Assembly: GCA_963971305.1 (NCBI GenBank)
Contig: OZ020307.1
Coordinates: 49,163,702-49,227,701 of the forward strand
Length of the DNA: 64,000 nt
Direction: 5' to 3'
From: Arcuatula senhousia
Taxonomy: Eukaryota > Mollusca > Bivalvia > Mytilida > Mytilidae
This document shows, one piece after another, positions 10,777 to 23,700 of the stretch. The translations under genes and the position numbers were made by a program. Each line of letters starts with the position of its first letter. Positions within the stretch are counted from its first letter, which is position 1. The notes below the pieces were generated by a model, which did not search any database, was not told the DNA's origin, and saw only the letters and a list, made by a program, of their open reading frames with translations.

Positions 10777-12421
10777 GAGGAAGTCAGTCAGTGGATTGTC
10801 TACTATACCAACAAAGGTCAAAACAACTGTCGCGTATGAGAAGCCAATCGTACATGTAGCTGATTTTTCCACGCAGTGTGATGTTCCCAAAGCTGAATTC
10901 GCGTGTCAATCAGATCCCATTGATACATCTGATTTTTGTTGTCAAAGCGACCTATCATATGGTTATAACATGCAGCAGAAATCCTGTGTTGATAATACAT
11001 GTCAGTCTATTAGAACAGATTTGATAGATTTTACGTGCCAGGTGGACACTTTGTCCAGTATATGTCAAAATGAAATCCAAAGGTTGGAAAATCTGATTTT
11101 CGAAAAAGATAAGAAAATTAAGAGTTTACAAAACGAGGTTCAAACTAAACTATCTATTGAGTCAGAAAATGACAAAGTCAATGTTATCCGTACAATATTT
11201 GAGTCCAGGAAGTATGAAGTTGTTTCAGGAGAATTTACAACTGACATAGAGAGCATGCTGAATATTAGGGCTGAAAATGTGTATAACAAGCAAAACGTAG
11301 TTATTAGAACATTTATCGACTGCATAACGGAACGTCCTCAAACCATTGAACCAGTGAAAATAATCACAAAATACAATTTAGAAAATCCTTAGCCTTAGAG
11401 CTATTGTATGCTGCCAAACATTTGCGTTATATTTCTCCCATGGCCTTAGCTCCTTTGATATCAATGTATAATGTTACTGGTAGTAGGTTAGCTGTTGATT
11501 TATTTTCTCATGTTTTGCCGTCTGGTAGCTACTTCTTTTTGCAAAACTGGTTGTTGTCTCTAAAACTTGTGGTAAAAGAATCTATTGAAGATAAAAGTTC
11601 AGATCTAATGTATGATGTATCTAATGTGCAGACATCATACAAAGTACATGATCATAGACAGTTTTAATCTTAATAGTTCTCAATTATATCCACCTGAAAT
11701 ACAAAACAGTCTAAAGGTGCACCAGTCGTTTTCTTGCAGTGGCAGAGCGGATGCTCACCAAGGTTTAGACTTTGTGTTAGAGGAATGCAACAGGAACGTA
11801 AAAAAACACATATCAGGCATTGCAGATAGTACAAAGTGGGAAACCGTCACAAAAAACTTCCATACACTGGAGCTCCTTTCAAAAAACACTAACAAACTGT
11901 TAGGAATAAATGAACATGAAAAACAACCAAAACAAATTAAACCTTATATAGTTGAAAGGGATGAGTTTAGAGTTGAGTTACGAAAAACTGGATACCTTCT
12001 TAAAAAAGCAAACCGAAATATCAATGCATTCGACAAAACCAAACCTGTATCTCAAAATCTGTAAGAATTTACAAACATGTCACATAATAATATGACACTT
12101 ATTTTTACAAATTTCATTAAAAGAGGTTCATATCCATCTCCCTTAAAATTTACAAAAATCCCTGTCACACAATCAGAGGCAGACAATATTGCAAAAGATG
12201 AAAACAAAACCAAAACTCAGCTTCTAGCCATGATTGATGAAAACATACAACACCTCCCCGTTGATCAGGAAGAGATCTTTATAAAACAGAAAAATACGAT
12301 GAAAATTAAGTACGCTAAAAAGTCAAAACTAATCGATTTTCTCAATTCAATTCGAGAAAAAATAAACATTCTTGAAAATGACGACAATGAATCCTTTGAT
12401 GATAACTTGCCCACTTTTTAA
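10777..12421 (+). pseudogene. frameshifted transposon-like protein gene (possibly DUF6589-like)
   Basis: After a good acceptor (TTTATTGCAG at 10776) about 550 codons can be followed across two frame changes (near 11385 and 11650) and one in-frame TAA (12062-12064). Segment 1 (to 11392) has three CQ-x-D motifs and a coiled-coil-like KKIKSLQNEVQTK. Segment 2 has AAKHLRYISPMALAPLISMY and LPSGSYFFLQNWL. Segment 3 has SGRADAHQGLDFVLEECNRN and KWETVTKNFHTLELLSKNTN. Segment 4 is Lys-rich and ends NLPTF-stop at 12421. The segment-3 motif reminds me of DUF6589 proteins, which are abundant in cnidarians and molluscs and probably transposon-borne; that match is from memory. Function unknown. Confidence 0.5.
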
Positions 12422-12483
12422 TTGTCACATTTTACGCACATTTCATTGTGGTAAATTGTATTTTGTACTGCTATTTGTTATAA

Positions 12484-12489
12484 AATAAA
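12484..12489 (+). terminator. candidate poly(A) signal after the pseudogene
   Basis: AATAAA 63 nt past the last stop, consistent with the end of a once-transcribed gene. Confidence 0.4.
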
Positions 12490-12991
12490 ACATAATATTT
12501 TGATATGTCGTTTTTTTTTTATTTCTTGAACAGTTATATTTTAAATATGACAACAGAATTTGAGAAGATATATGCTTTATACCATAGACCTGTATATACA
12601 ACATGTGTAAACATCTCTAGTTTCAGGCGGAATTTTTATATCAAAGGGTCGTTCAATTTGAAATCTGAACATGCAATGGATTATTTACTTTATGAAAAGT
12701 ATTTTTTCAATCTTTCGTTTCAAATTGTACATTCAAATTTTCTTTTTATGCTCTACAATTTTACGGGCTTTATGGCTGGTGGGCACGTTTTGTAGTACTA
12801 TTAATCAATCATCGTATCCCATAATTCAATTCAATCCATTGATAGATGCAACAGGTAAATAAACAACCTCTCATGAATATGCAAAATCAATGTGCCCTTA
12901 TTTGGTAATCAATTAACATATGACTCGACCTGTTTAATACGAGGGACATTTAATAGGCCAACGATAGCAATCAAAGTACTGAAAGTACTGG

Positions 12992-14305
12992 TAGCCGGGG
13001 TAATCTACAAATTTTGAATTGTTCATGTGTAGCAAAAAATAAAATTAAAAAGCTACTTTTTTGTAAAAGGAATTTTCACATGGATTTCAATGAAATAAAA
13101 GATTTTGAAAATCGAACCAAAATTTTAAAAAGTTGATTTTATAGGCGTGGCCTGTCTTTGGTCCTCTGTAGCAATGTAACGGTGCAAAACTATTGACATA
13201 TTAAGTTGACAGAATGTAATGAGGAATTCAATAATAAAGAATTTTCAAAATTGAATGAATAATAAAAGTTCTACAGTCGTTTTGTCAATACACCAATTAT
13301 TTGAGCCCCTTTTGGCCACAAACCCCAAATACTGTTCTAAAAAATCATCATATTAAAGCTGTGTAACAATTGGCTAGGTCACTTCAACTTAATTTCTTGT
13401 GTAAAAGTCCACTTTTAGGGTACGATCGCTGTTTTTTTTAAAAACAGCATTTCACTTCATGTAAAAACTTAAATTTACCACTCTTTTCAAAACAGGAAAT
13501 TCAGTGATTATCTCCTTTTGTATAAATTGGCTAGGTCACTACAACTTAATTTCTTGTGTAAAACTATTTGCCTCAACAAACTCTTCAAACATTGCGGGGT
13601 TGTTTTTTTTATCTACAATTTTCAGAAAAAATATCGTTTGTGTTTTGCACCTTGAAAAAATAAATATATATTCAGTGGTTCTAAAGATAGAAAATTTGGT
13701 TCATTAACAATTTTCAATGAAAAATTACTTGGTCCAGAAAAACAATTTTACATAAAATTTATATTTAGGCCTTATTTTCAAAATCAATTATGGTAAATAT
13801 GAATAAATTCTTCTTTAAAGAACAGTTTACACTACAGAACCATTTTATCTGATCAAATAAAAAAGTTATGAGGATTTGAACTTTAATAGGGTAAATTATA
13901 TCCTGTCCATCGATGATTGTTTATTGCACTGCGTATTGCCATCCAGTTTGACACTTAATGAGATGCAAATTAGTGAATATGACATCACTAATGAGATGGA
14001 AGAACACTCCTATAAACAAAATATCAATCCGCTTCTGTATTCTTTATTAATCCTTTTATGCTATCGCATCAGATAGGCGTCTTACATGCTTGTACAAAAT
14101 TTGAAAACTAAATAAATAAGTTTTATAACATAATTGAGAGTAAAGCGACGAAACAAAACAGATCTGGAGAAGAGCTATATTGCAAGCGTATATTGATATT
14201 TTAATTGATAGGTTTATGGTAAACCGCCAGAAAAACCATTTGACAGCTAACCAAAAGGCTATCGTAGCTATAGCCGTGGCTAATCGCTAGCGATTACCCC
14301 GGCTA
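12992..14305. mobile_element. possible 1.3-kb element with TA-flanked GCCGGGGTAATC ends
   Basis: TAGCCGGGGTAATC at 12992-13005 is exactly inverted at 14292-14305. If TA is the target duplication, the ends are 12 bp. The interior holds a 39-bp direct repeat (GGCTAGGTCACTTCAACTTA at about 13372 and 13524) and the copy inverted relative to 3195-3330. No ORF of note. Confidence 0.35.
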
Positions 14306-14546
14306 ATAATGTACCTGTAATTTGGTGCACAATTAGGTTGTCCTGTATATATTTGTTATTGTGTGGAAACAAGACTCAACACTCTTTGAGGTGGATCACA
14401 GATCCATTAAAAACTTCGCGATATCCATGCTGGTCTTGTTAAATAAAGACACATGCATCTTAAAAAGTGGATGTTCTACTGGAACTACTTGTTATTTCGT
14501 TTTTTTCATTAATATATCGAGCATTAATTATGAGTTACTTATTCTT

Positions 14547-14552
14547 TTTAAT
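14547..14552 (-). terminator. possible poly(A) signal of GMC gene B
   Basis: ATTAAA on the minus strand about 72 nt past the stop, a distance similar to the AATAAA after gene A. I saw no AATAAA closer. Confidence 0.27.
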
Positions 14553-14623
14553 TACAACATAAAACAATGGGCGATTTATGTAAAGAAATCAATAAGGAAC
14601 AAAGAAATCTATTGTTAAACATA

Positions 14624-14756
14624 TTATCCCCTGGCCAGTTTGATCATATCCGAAGCCTTTTCTGCTATCATCATCGTCGCAGCATTGGTATTTCCAGACA
14701 CATCATTTCTCATTACAGAGGCATCCACAACTCTGAGACTATCAATTCCATGTACC
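14624..14756 (-). CDS. GMC gene B exon 11 (C-terminus)
   Basis: Acceptor CTTTAG|GGTA. Encodes [24 protein letters not shown] and a KLARG end, stop TAA at 14624-14626. Differs from exon 11 of A at one residue (S for N), the closest match between the two genes. Confidence 0.93.
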
Positions 14757-17700
14757 CTAAAGATAATTCAAAAGCGAAAAAAACAATCTTAAGCATAAAC
14801 TTAATATATTATGTATATACATGTAACGAGACTTCATCTAATCTTAAATATTTCGTTTTTCATCAACAATGTGCATATTAATCTTTGCAATGTACGTTGA
14901 TCTACTTCATGAAAACAAAAAATGGACAAAATGACTGTTAGACACTCAAATATATGTATACACATTTTTCTTATTTATCATCAAAATTTATCAAAATTTG
15001 CTTAACAAAGTAGACGCGTATATCAATTTAAATAATTTCTCTTCTTATCAACAGGAATATAGCCCGTTAAAAAAAATAACAAGGAATCTGTGAGCCACTG
15101 CTCACTCAGTATATCCCCGCTACCCCCAAAATGAAATATTTCGGTAAACAGGAAGTAGATATTAGACAGACCTAATTTCGATAGTAGCAATACAGGACCT
15201 AATTCTGAACTCATTTACCAGATTTCAAATTACTGTGATATGTATTTGTTGAGAAAAATGTTACAAAAATTGTCAACAATTGACTAGTAATGTTGAAAAT
15301 TGACTAAGTCGGTAAACAGGAAGTAGACATCGGACATCCCTAATTTCCGTACTCGCGATAAAGAACCGCATACAGAACTCATAGACCAAATTTCAAGTCA
15401 CTGTGATATTTAGTTGCTGAGAAAAATGCTACAACAATTTTCAACAATTGACTAGTAATGTTGAAAATTGACTAATTCGGTAAACAAGAAGTAGATATCC
15501 AAAAGAGCTAATTTCGAAACTCGCGATAGAAAACTTCACACTAAACTCATATACAAAATTTCAAGTCACTGTGATATGTCGTGGCTGATAAAGCTTTTAC
15601 GAAAGTTATTTTGCGGACGGACAGACAGAATGGGTTTCTCATGCAATTATCAAATATTTTTGTTTGTGTATCTAGTGGTTCATAACCTCTTTTAACATTT
15701 GCCAATCATGCCTGTTGTAATAAATAAACTTTTTATCGAGATTCAATGGTAACATATTATTGCGTTGTTATTAAATAAAACTCACTTAAGGCTGGAATCA
15801 ACAACAGCCGTCGGGTCATTTTGTTTCCCCATTCTGCATGAGCTAGTTTGGTGGCTTGCGTCTCTGGCATAATGACGGATAATGCATCTCCAGTAGTCAT
15901 CGGAATCGTATTCTTTATCAGTACAAAATCCCTCACATAATTCCTGTCTTATAAATGTTGTCCCAATACTTTTCCACGCTGTGTTGTTTGAAAACTTTTG
16001 TACAAAACGTACAACTTCAATAGAAAAGCAGAGACAAAAATTCACAAAGAAACAATTAAGGCACGTCTGAATGACGATGGGCTTATGGTTGCTGAGTAAA
16101 AACAGTACCCAAGTGACATTTGAATGCTGACAACTGTTTACCAAACGTTAACAAGCAAAATAAAGAGGCTTCCAGCTCACATATTCCTCATGACAATGGT
16201 GACTTGTGTGAGCTTTAACCTAATTACAAAAGAAATGTAAACAATGCTAGCCGGTATATTTGTTGTTAAGAAAATGTAGTCAGATATTATCAGGGTATTT
16301 GTTAAAAATAAATCCTTATTACTTTAGAGCTTTTATGATTTTAACCTTCAAAATTACACAATATATTGCATCTATTGATGCTGGAAACATACCAATACTT
16401 TAAAATACTCACTTTCTAAGTAACCTTCGACATCATCTGAGTTTGAGAAATAATTAGGATCGATACGTGGTTCAGCATGAGGATTTTTACTTTTAAGGCG
16501 TATTGTTCCTCTACTTTTGAACTGCAATTTCCTTAAAAGAACTACAAAACCGTTTGAGGCTATTCGGGGCGTTTTTCCGAATTCTCCCTATAAGAAAAAA
16601 TAAGTGCATAACTAATACACAGAAAGATATGGTGATCATTTCTGGTAATTTTTTCTCAATTAAAAGTTTTCTCAAAAATATCGTATTACAGGAGGGAAGC
16701 AATGATCTTAAATCAATTTATAATTTTATAAATTCCCCAATTTGAGCACCATCTGGTAAAAAACTCCATTCATTGGAAAATAACCATAAAATCTATCCAT
16801 TGGAAAATAACCAAAAACGTGGTAAATAATCATCTGAACGTTTTATCCCATAATATTAATATCTTAAGCAAGTTTTAAGCATCTCAGTGGTCTTTAATCA
16901 TGTTACTATAGCTTCAGAGGACCCTTCCGCTTGTTTTTGTCTTTAAATAAGTTCAACACACTTAACAATACAAGGAACCTCGGTTGGCGATTGGTCACAT
17001 GTAATGTTTAAATTCTATCCACACCTGCATGTTATTTGGTTGTCAGTTTCTTACTTTAGATTTGTGGTTGCCAACGAATACCTCGATTTAACAACCTTTA
17101 AACTGACAAACTGGCCGTCCTTTATGGCCCAGGTGCGTCGAAAAAGCGTTAATCACCCCCCCCTTTCCACACACAATGATGGCTATTTCAACAAGTCAAT
17201 TGCACTACATGTTTATTTTTTGTTTGTTCCATGAGCTTAAGCTTCTAGCTAACAGGACTACATTGTGAAACATATCAAGTTTAAATTTCAAAATTGTCTA
17301 TACCCTAAGGTTCTTTCCACCCCAGACATAGGTTGATCATTTTAGTTATAATTTGGTTCCCCATTTCGGAATTTTTGGTTTCCCTGACGTGTTCTATTTT
17401 CAATATTATTGGTCGAGCGCCTCTAATGAGTCTTGAATGGCCGAAACGCACGTCAGGCGCAGCAAAATTATTGTCTGGAACTTTGTTGTCATTTTAATTT
17501 CCTTTGCCTGTAAGTTTACAAATAGTTTTACCTTTGTATTCATTCTGTCTAAAGCACACATTATGTTGCTTGATTTACTTGAAAACCCATCAAATGCTAA
17601 TTGGACATCAGGTAATCGTGTTTCGTCCTTAGCAAAATTCATAAAAATTTGACCATCGCATCCATTACGGGTTAAAATACCTATAAGAAAGTTAACCAAA

Positions 17701-20700
17701 TAAAGTATTCTGTAAATCAAACGATAAACTGAATCTTTAATCAATCATGAGTAATACATTTAAGTAAAAAACGGACAATTAGAGGCCAAAATCAAGAATG
17801 TATGTGCACTTCAAACTTTGGTGAAGGGACATATTGTTTTCGTCGGGTACAAATTTCTTCTCAGACTGATAGACTCCTCTGGTTTTATTTGTAGCTACAC
17901 AATATGTCGTTATGCATATTACCAGAAAATATCGATCCTCAAACTTTGGTTGGAGCGACACAAATGTAGACATCTTTTTTGAAGGCCATTTGCTTATATT
18001 TTTAGTCGATTTTGAAACAATTTCTTTTCAAACTGGACTAAATGTATATACAACCAAGAAGTAACCACTTGTTAAATTAAGCTAAGAGCTGATTTCCACT
18101 GTGGATTTTAGATTCAAATCGAATGAATTTATAAACTGCATTTATGTTTGGATAACTAAAGGCATACATATAATGAACTACCTCGTCTAAAAAAGACATA
18201 ATCCAAAACATTGGAGAGCTGGTAAGCTTTTTCCCTGTCCATGATTAGGCTGGTATTTGTAGAGTAATAGAAGAACAGATGCATATGATCCTGCATCATG
18301 CTACCAACAGGTAAATCAGCTATCAATGGAATCTGTATAAGAGTAAAGGAACGAAGCTTTAGTATTACAAAAAATATGTCATGCAGCAATAGAGTTCAAA
18401 TTCAACTTCAGCTCTTCGTTTTGCCTTTCAACTGTACATTTATTTCATATTTTTGAGTATCATATTATAAAACGGCTATAAAAGGGTGTTTTTGCATTTT
18501 AAACATTCAATAGATAAAAGATAATGAAATGTGGAACAAATGTACGCTACACAGCCCACATTAACACATGAAACAAGCGGAAATTTAAAGAAACCGCAAT
18601 GAATAATCAGCCTGCAGCCTTCAACATTGCCAGTAAGAGCTACTCACTGGTTTGCGATTGGCACGACAAGTACAAACAAAAGCTTTGTCACAGATCCTGG
18701 TGTAAGACAGGCACATATAAAATGTGACGGGGTTAAACTAGCTTTTTAGGCCCAACCTTCCCCCTATTAATAATACCTAACAAAGCACTAAAACAACATT
18801 ATTTTAATTGTAAAATATTATCTTTATTTGTTACTTACCCCTTTATCTGCCAGATGTGTTTTGGGGCCTATTCCTGACAGCATCAGTATCTGTGGTGAAC
18901 CAATTGCACCAGCGGACAAAATTATCTCTTTTTTAGCAAACACTGTATGCATTTTGCCATTCCTTCTGACTCTAACACCCTTGGCTGTCCCGTTTCTTAC
19001 AATTATCTAAAAAGATGACATCATATATAAACTTGGTAACGTGACTGCAGGCCTAGGACTCCTTAGTCGGTATAACTATCTTATAAAATATAAAATTTAA
19101 CAGGAAAAACATTATTTTATTTAAAAAAAAACAATGCTGAGTTCTAACTTCCTAGTTATAAGCAATTTGTAATTTCATTTCCGTTCCATCAACACTAATG
19201 AGTGTCGTGAGTGTGTTTTCTTTCATACAATTTGCCTTTGCCTTTGCCGTTTTGCAATTTTATTGTACTGCTTGTTTCTTGTCATGAATTATCATCAACC
19301 TGAGTTCACTCTTGTTACGACTTGAGTTCGCGTTGTTGGTTTCCGTTCGGTTTATTTTGTGTTTTATGTTTCTTCGTGCTGTCATTGTTCGTGTTTACCG
19401 GTTTTGTCGTTGCCTTTTCTGACTTTTGACACTCAAATGCCCCATTGGTGCCTCTTTGCTTCTCTCATTGCTTGGACCCAACGGCTAAGGTAGATGTATA
19501 TAAGTTTTGAGTTACTGTGATCTCTGAATATCAGTGTGGGTACTGGTAGTGCTTTGAAAATAATATGATTGATTCGGCATTTGCATTTACATTTTATTGG
19601 TTGAGCTTAAATGTTAAAGGTCAATTTTTTTACCATTACTTAAACAGGATTGAGAGGTTCCAGTCGATCGGATCATTCTAAAATATTTACCCTTTAATTC
19701 GCAATCATTCCCGGGTGTCGTATTTGAAAGGAATTGTTGTGTGGTATTGTTACAAGTCTTACCAGTTAATTTGTCTTGATAATTTGATATTCAAGTCTTT
19801 GTCTTAATGTAGCAGTAATCAGTAAATACAATTATGACAGATAGCAACACGGGGGGGGGCCGCAACTTCCATTATAAAGGTAGATACGTATGTGCGGCCA
19901 AAATTTGGCTACTTTTTCGGTAGTCAAATACGTAAAAAGGGTTAAAATTTCAGATTTTGCATACATGTATATGATAAGGTGTACTTTTTCACAAACTTCA
20001 TACATCGATAGGAAAAGAGTGACCGAGCATCCACGTTTTGCCTCCTTGTGACCCTAAATGTACATGCATTTGGTAACTTTTACCATTCAAACTCTGATTT
20101 TAAAAGAGCATCTATAAAATTTGTCAAGTTAGGCATACTCTATGTAACTTAAATGCATTAAAAATATAAGCAGGCGTATATATGAATAGGGATAGTATAA
20201 TATTTCTCGGCCGCATAGCTGTACCCTAAAATACTTATAGCCCCCAACCTCCGCGCTCAGTGGATAGCAAGCTTTTTTTTTATTAGCTCACCTAGCCGAA
20301 GACCAGGTGAGCTGTTGCCGTCACTTTGCTTCCGTCGTCCGTCGCAACTTCCATTATAAAGGTAGATACGTATGTGCGGCCAAAATTTGGCTACTTTTTC
20401 GGTAGTCAAATACGTAAAAAGGGTTAAAATTTCAGATTTTGCATACATGTACATGTATATGATAAGGTGTACTTTTTCACAAACTTCATACATCGATGGA
20501 AAAGAGTGACCGAGCATCCACGTTTTGCCTCCTTGTGACCCTAAATGTACATGCATTTGGTAACTTTTACCATTCAAACTCTGATTTTAAAAGAGCATCT
20601 ATAAAATATGCCAAGTTAGGCATACTCTATGTAACTTAAATGCATTAAAAATATAAGCAGGCGTATATATGAATAGGGATAGTATAAAATTTATCGGCCG

Positions 20701-23700
20701 CATAGCTGTACCCTAAAATACTTATAGCCCCCAACCTCCGCGCTCAGTGGATAGCAAGCTTTTTTTTATTAGCTCACCTAGCCGAAGACCAGGTGAGCTG
20801 TTGCCGTCACTTTGCTTCCGTCGTCCGTCGACTGTCGTCCGTCCGTTCAACTTTTCAAAAATCTTCTTTTCTGAAACTGCTTGACAGAAAGTGATGAAAC
20901 TTGGTAAGGTTGTTTTCTAGGGTGTTCTTTACAATACTATTGTTTGGATTTTTGATTTGTCAAAAAACATGGCCGCCGTTGCTAATAATAGTCCAAGGGG
21001 GGTGACCCACTGTTTTTGGCTTGTAAATCAAAAAGTATAAGAGATAGATGAAATCTGATGCCACGCTTCTGTTTCAGCATCAAAAGCTCTACAATTGCCG
21101 TCATTTACTCGAAGTTGTCAGATGACCCTTTATAGGGGTTACGACCCTTTAAAGGTGAAAAATAGCGTTTATAAGAACTATTGCAGATAGAGAAAAGCTG
21201 TTGCTTGCTTAAATGTTCAGCTAATTTAGCTCTACAAAAGTCTTAATAGGGTCGAAGTTGTCAGATGATCCCATGTAGGGGTAACAGCCCCTTAAAGCCG
21301 AAAAATAGTATTTTTTGCCTAAAGAATGAAAACTATAGCTTATAGAGAAAAGCTGTTGCTTGCTTAAATGTTCAGCTCATTTAGCTCTACCAAAGTTTTA
21401 TAGGTTCGAAGTTGTCAGATGACCCTTTATAGGGGTTACATCCCCTTAAAGGCAAAAAATAGTGTTTTTGGCCTATAAAATGAAAACTATTGTAGATAGA
21501 GAAAAGCTGCTGCTTGCTTAAATGTTCAGCTCATTTAGCTCTACAAAAGTCTTCATATGGTCGAAGTTGTCACTCTAATGTCAGATGACCCCTTATAGGG
21601 GTTACAGCCCCTTAAAGCCGAAAAATAGTGTTTTTGGCCTAAAGAATGAAAACTATTGCAGATAGAGAAAAGCTGTTGCTTATTTATATGTTCAGCTCAT
21701 TTAGCTCTACAAAAGTCTCCATAGAGTCAAAGTTGTCAGATGACCCCTGACAGGGGTTACAGCCTCTAAAAGGCGAAAAGTTGTGTTTTTTATCTAAAGA
21801 ATGAAAACTATTGCAGATAGAGAAAAGCTGTTTCTTGCTTAAACATATAGCTGATTTAGCTATAATAGGGTTGACATCAAGACCAGGTGAGCGATTCAGG
21901 CTCCTGGCAGCCTCTTGTAAAAGCTTATATTTGTTACTTCTAAAAGAATGTATAACTATGGGGTTGTACAAATAAGGCGGTAATACTTACCTTTGTCACG
22001 TGACTATAAGTATTGACCTGAAGATTTGACCTTGACAAAACAGGTCGCAAGTGACAAGAAGCAGACGAACATCTCTCCCCATTCTTTATATTTACTTGTA
22101 AAGGTGAATATCCTTTAAAATATATTTAAAACATTTTTTTTGTATACAGATATTAAAGTACTAGTTAATTCTATTTGTTAGTTTTTCATAACATGTAACT
22201 TGAAAAAGCAGTGTAAGAATATAATGGTCCAGGGATAGAAAGGGATTGTACTATGACTTAGGTAGATGTTATTTCCAATAGAAATAAACAATTATAGGTG
22301 TCTTTAAAATATATGAATGAATACAAACCTATCAATTGTTTATATATTCACGAGTGTTATATAATGTATATGGGGTACACAAACCCAGTTAAACCGCGAG
22401 ACGCCAGCCATGTTGAGATCTCACTAGTGGGTGACCATACAACACAACCAAACGGTAACCGGTTAACCCAACGAAATGTTTTCATATGCTTATAGTCTCT
22501 GCGAAATAACATTTGGAACAACAGAATACATGGGTTAACCGCCGAGCACAAAAAAAATCAAATATTCTAAGTCGACTTTAAAGATTGAAGAATATAAACG
22601 AAAAAATTGTAAACGCACTCCATCATAAGAGACCGAAATGTGAAATGCCACACAGTTTGAGGCCGAGAAATTTGTTACAAAAAAGTGTGACGGACGCAAG
22701 CATGCCCAGACGGACACTTGCATTTCTATGTCCCCGACCCGTGTTGTAGCAAGAGACAGTAACTAATTCTAGATGGGTATATGCAATATCGAACAACAAA
22801 CCTATCGGACTTTCACCATTGACATCCACAATAGGGAGACCTTTCTCTTTGGCTGCTAGTCGATGGAGGTAGTCGATAGGTGATGTGTGTGATTCTGTTA
22901 AAACTATTGGACCTTCTTTTCCATAAAAAGCTAGAAAGTAATGAAAAATGCTCTAATTTTAAGACAAAACAAAAAACTATATTACATTGTATTGATGTAA
23001 TTATTTATCATACAATTATAAATATTTGAACAGTTTCTTTTTATGAATAACAAAGTATATAACTGTATATGCATATGTCATGTCATGTGTGTGTGCCTAG
23101 GAAATATCCGAAAATAGCATGCGAGGCGACAATACCGAAATACACCCCTCAAAGAGAAATCTACATGCAAAATACCCTTAATGGAAATATACTCGAGTTC
23201 CTTAGTTCTGGTATCTGCATGTTTTCTTGCTTTTTAAAATATGGTAGAACATCGTTGTAGCTCCATCCATCACACCCCTCTTTTTCCCATTGATCAAAGT
23301 CTACTCTACTGCCTCGTACGTAAACCATTGCATTTATACTTCCGGTACCACCTAAAACCTTTCCACGAGGTACACCCAAAGTCTACAACAGCAGAAAAAT
23401 AGGTCAGTGAGATTCATCCAGTCATTAAAACAGCACTCAAAAGTTTCTTATTCATGGGAAATTTAACGACCAAAAAAAAAATCCCATCATCCAGACCTAT
23501 AGAACTACTTAGTAATGCAAATAAACCAAAAAAAAAACTTTTTCTGCATGGTTAACGTTTTCAATGTTATGAGATCCAAATGCTTTAAGTATGTTGTAAG
23601 TATTGTCATGGTAAAACCGGCTATAAGTAGTAAAACGTAGGGAAGCGTTTTAAAATCTAGCATTTTTCTAATGACGTCAAAACGTGACAGGAAAGGACGT

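Noticed and set aside
12505..12862. 96- and 63-codon plus-strand frames
   Set aside because: Overlapping low-complexity frames after the pseudogene poly(A) signal; no recognisable motif.
20257..20577. 106-codon minus-strand frame
   Set aside because: Lies across the junction of the 482-bp tandem duplication and the dispersed-element end.
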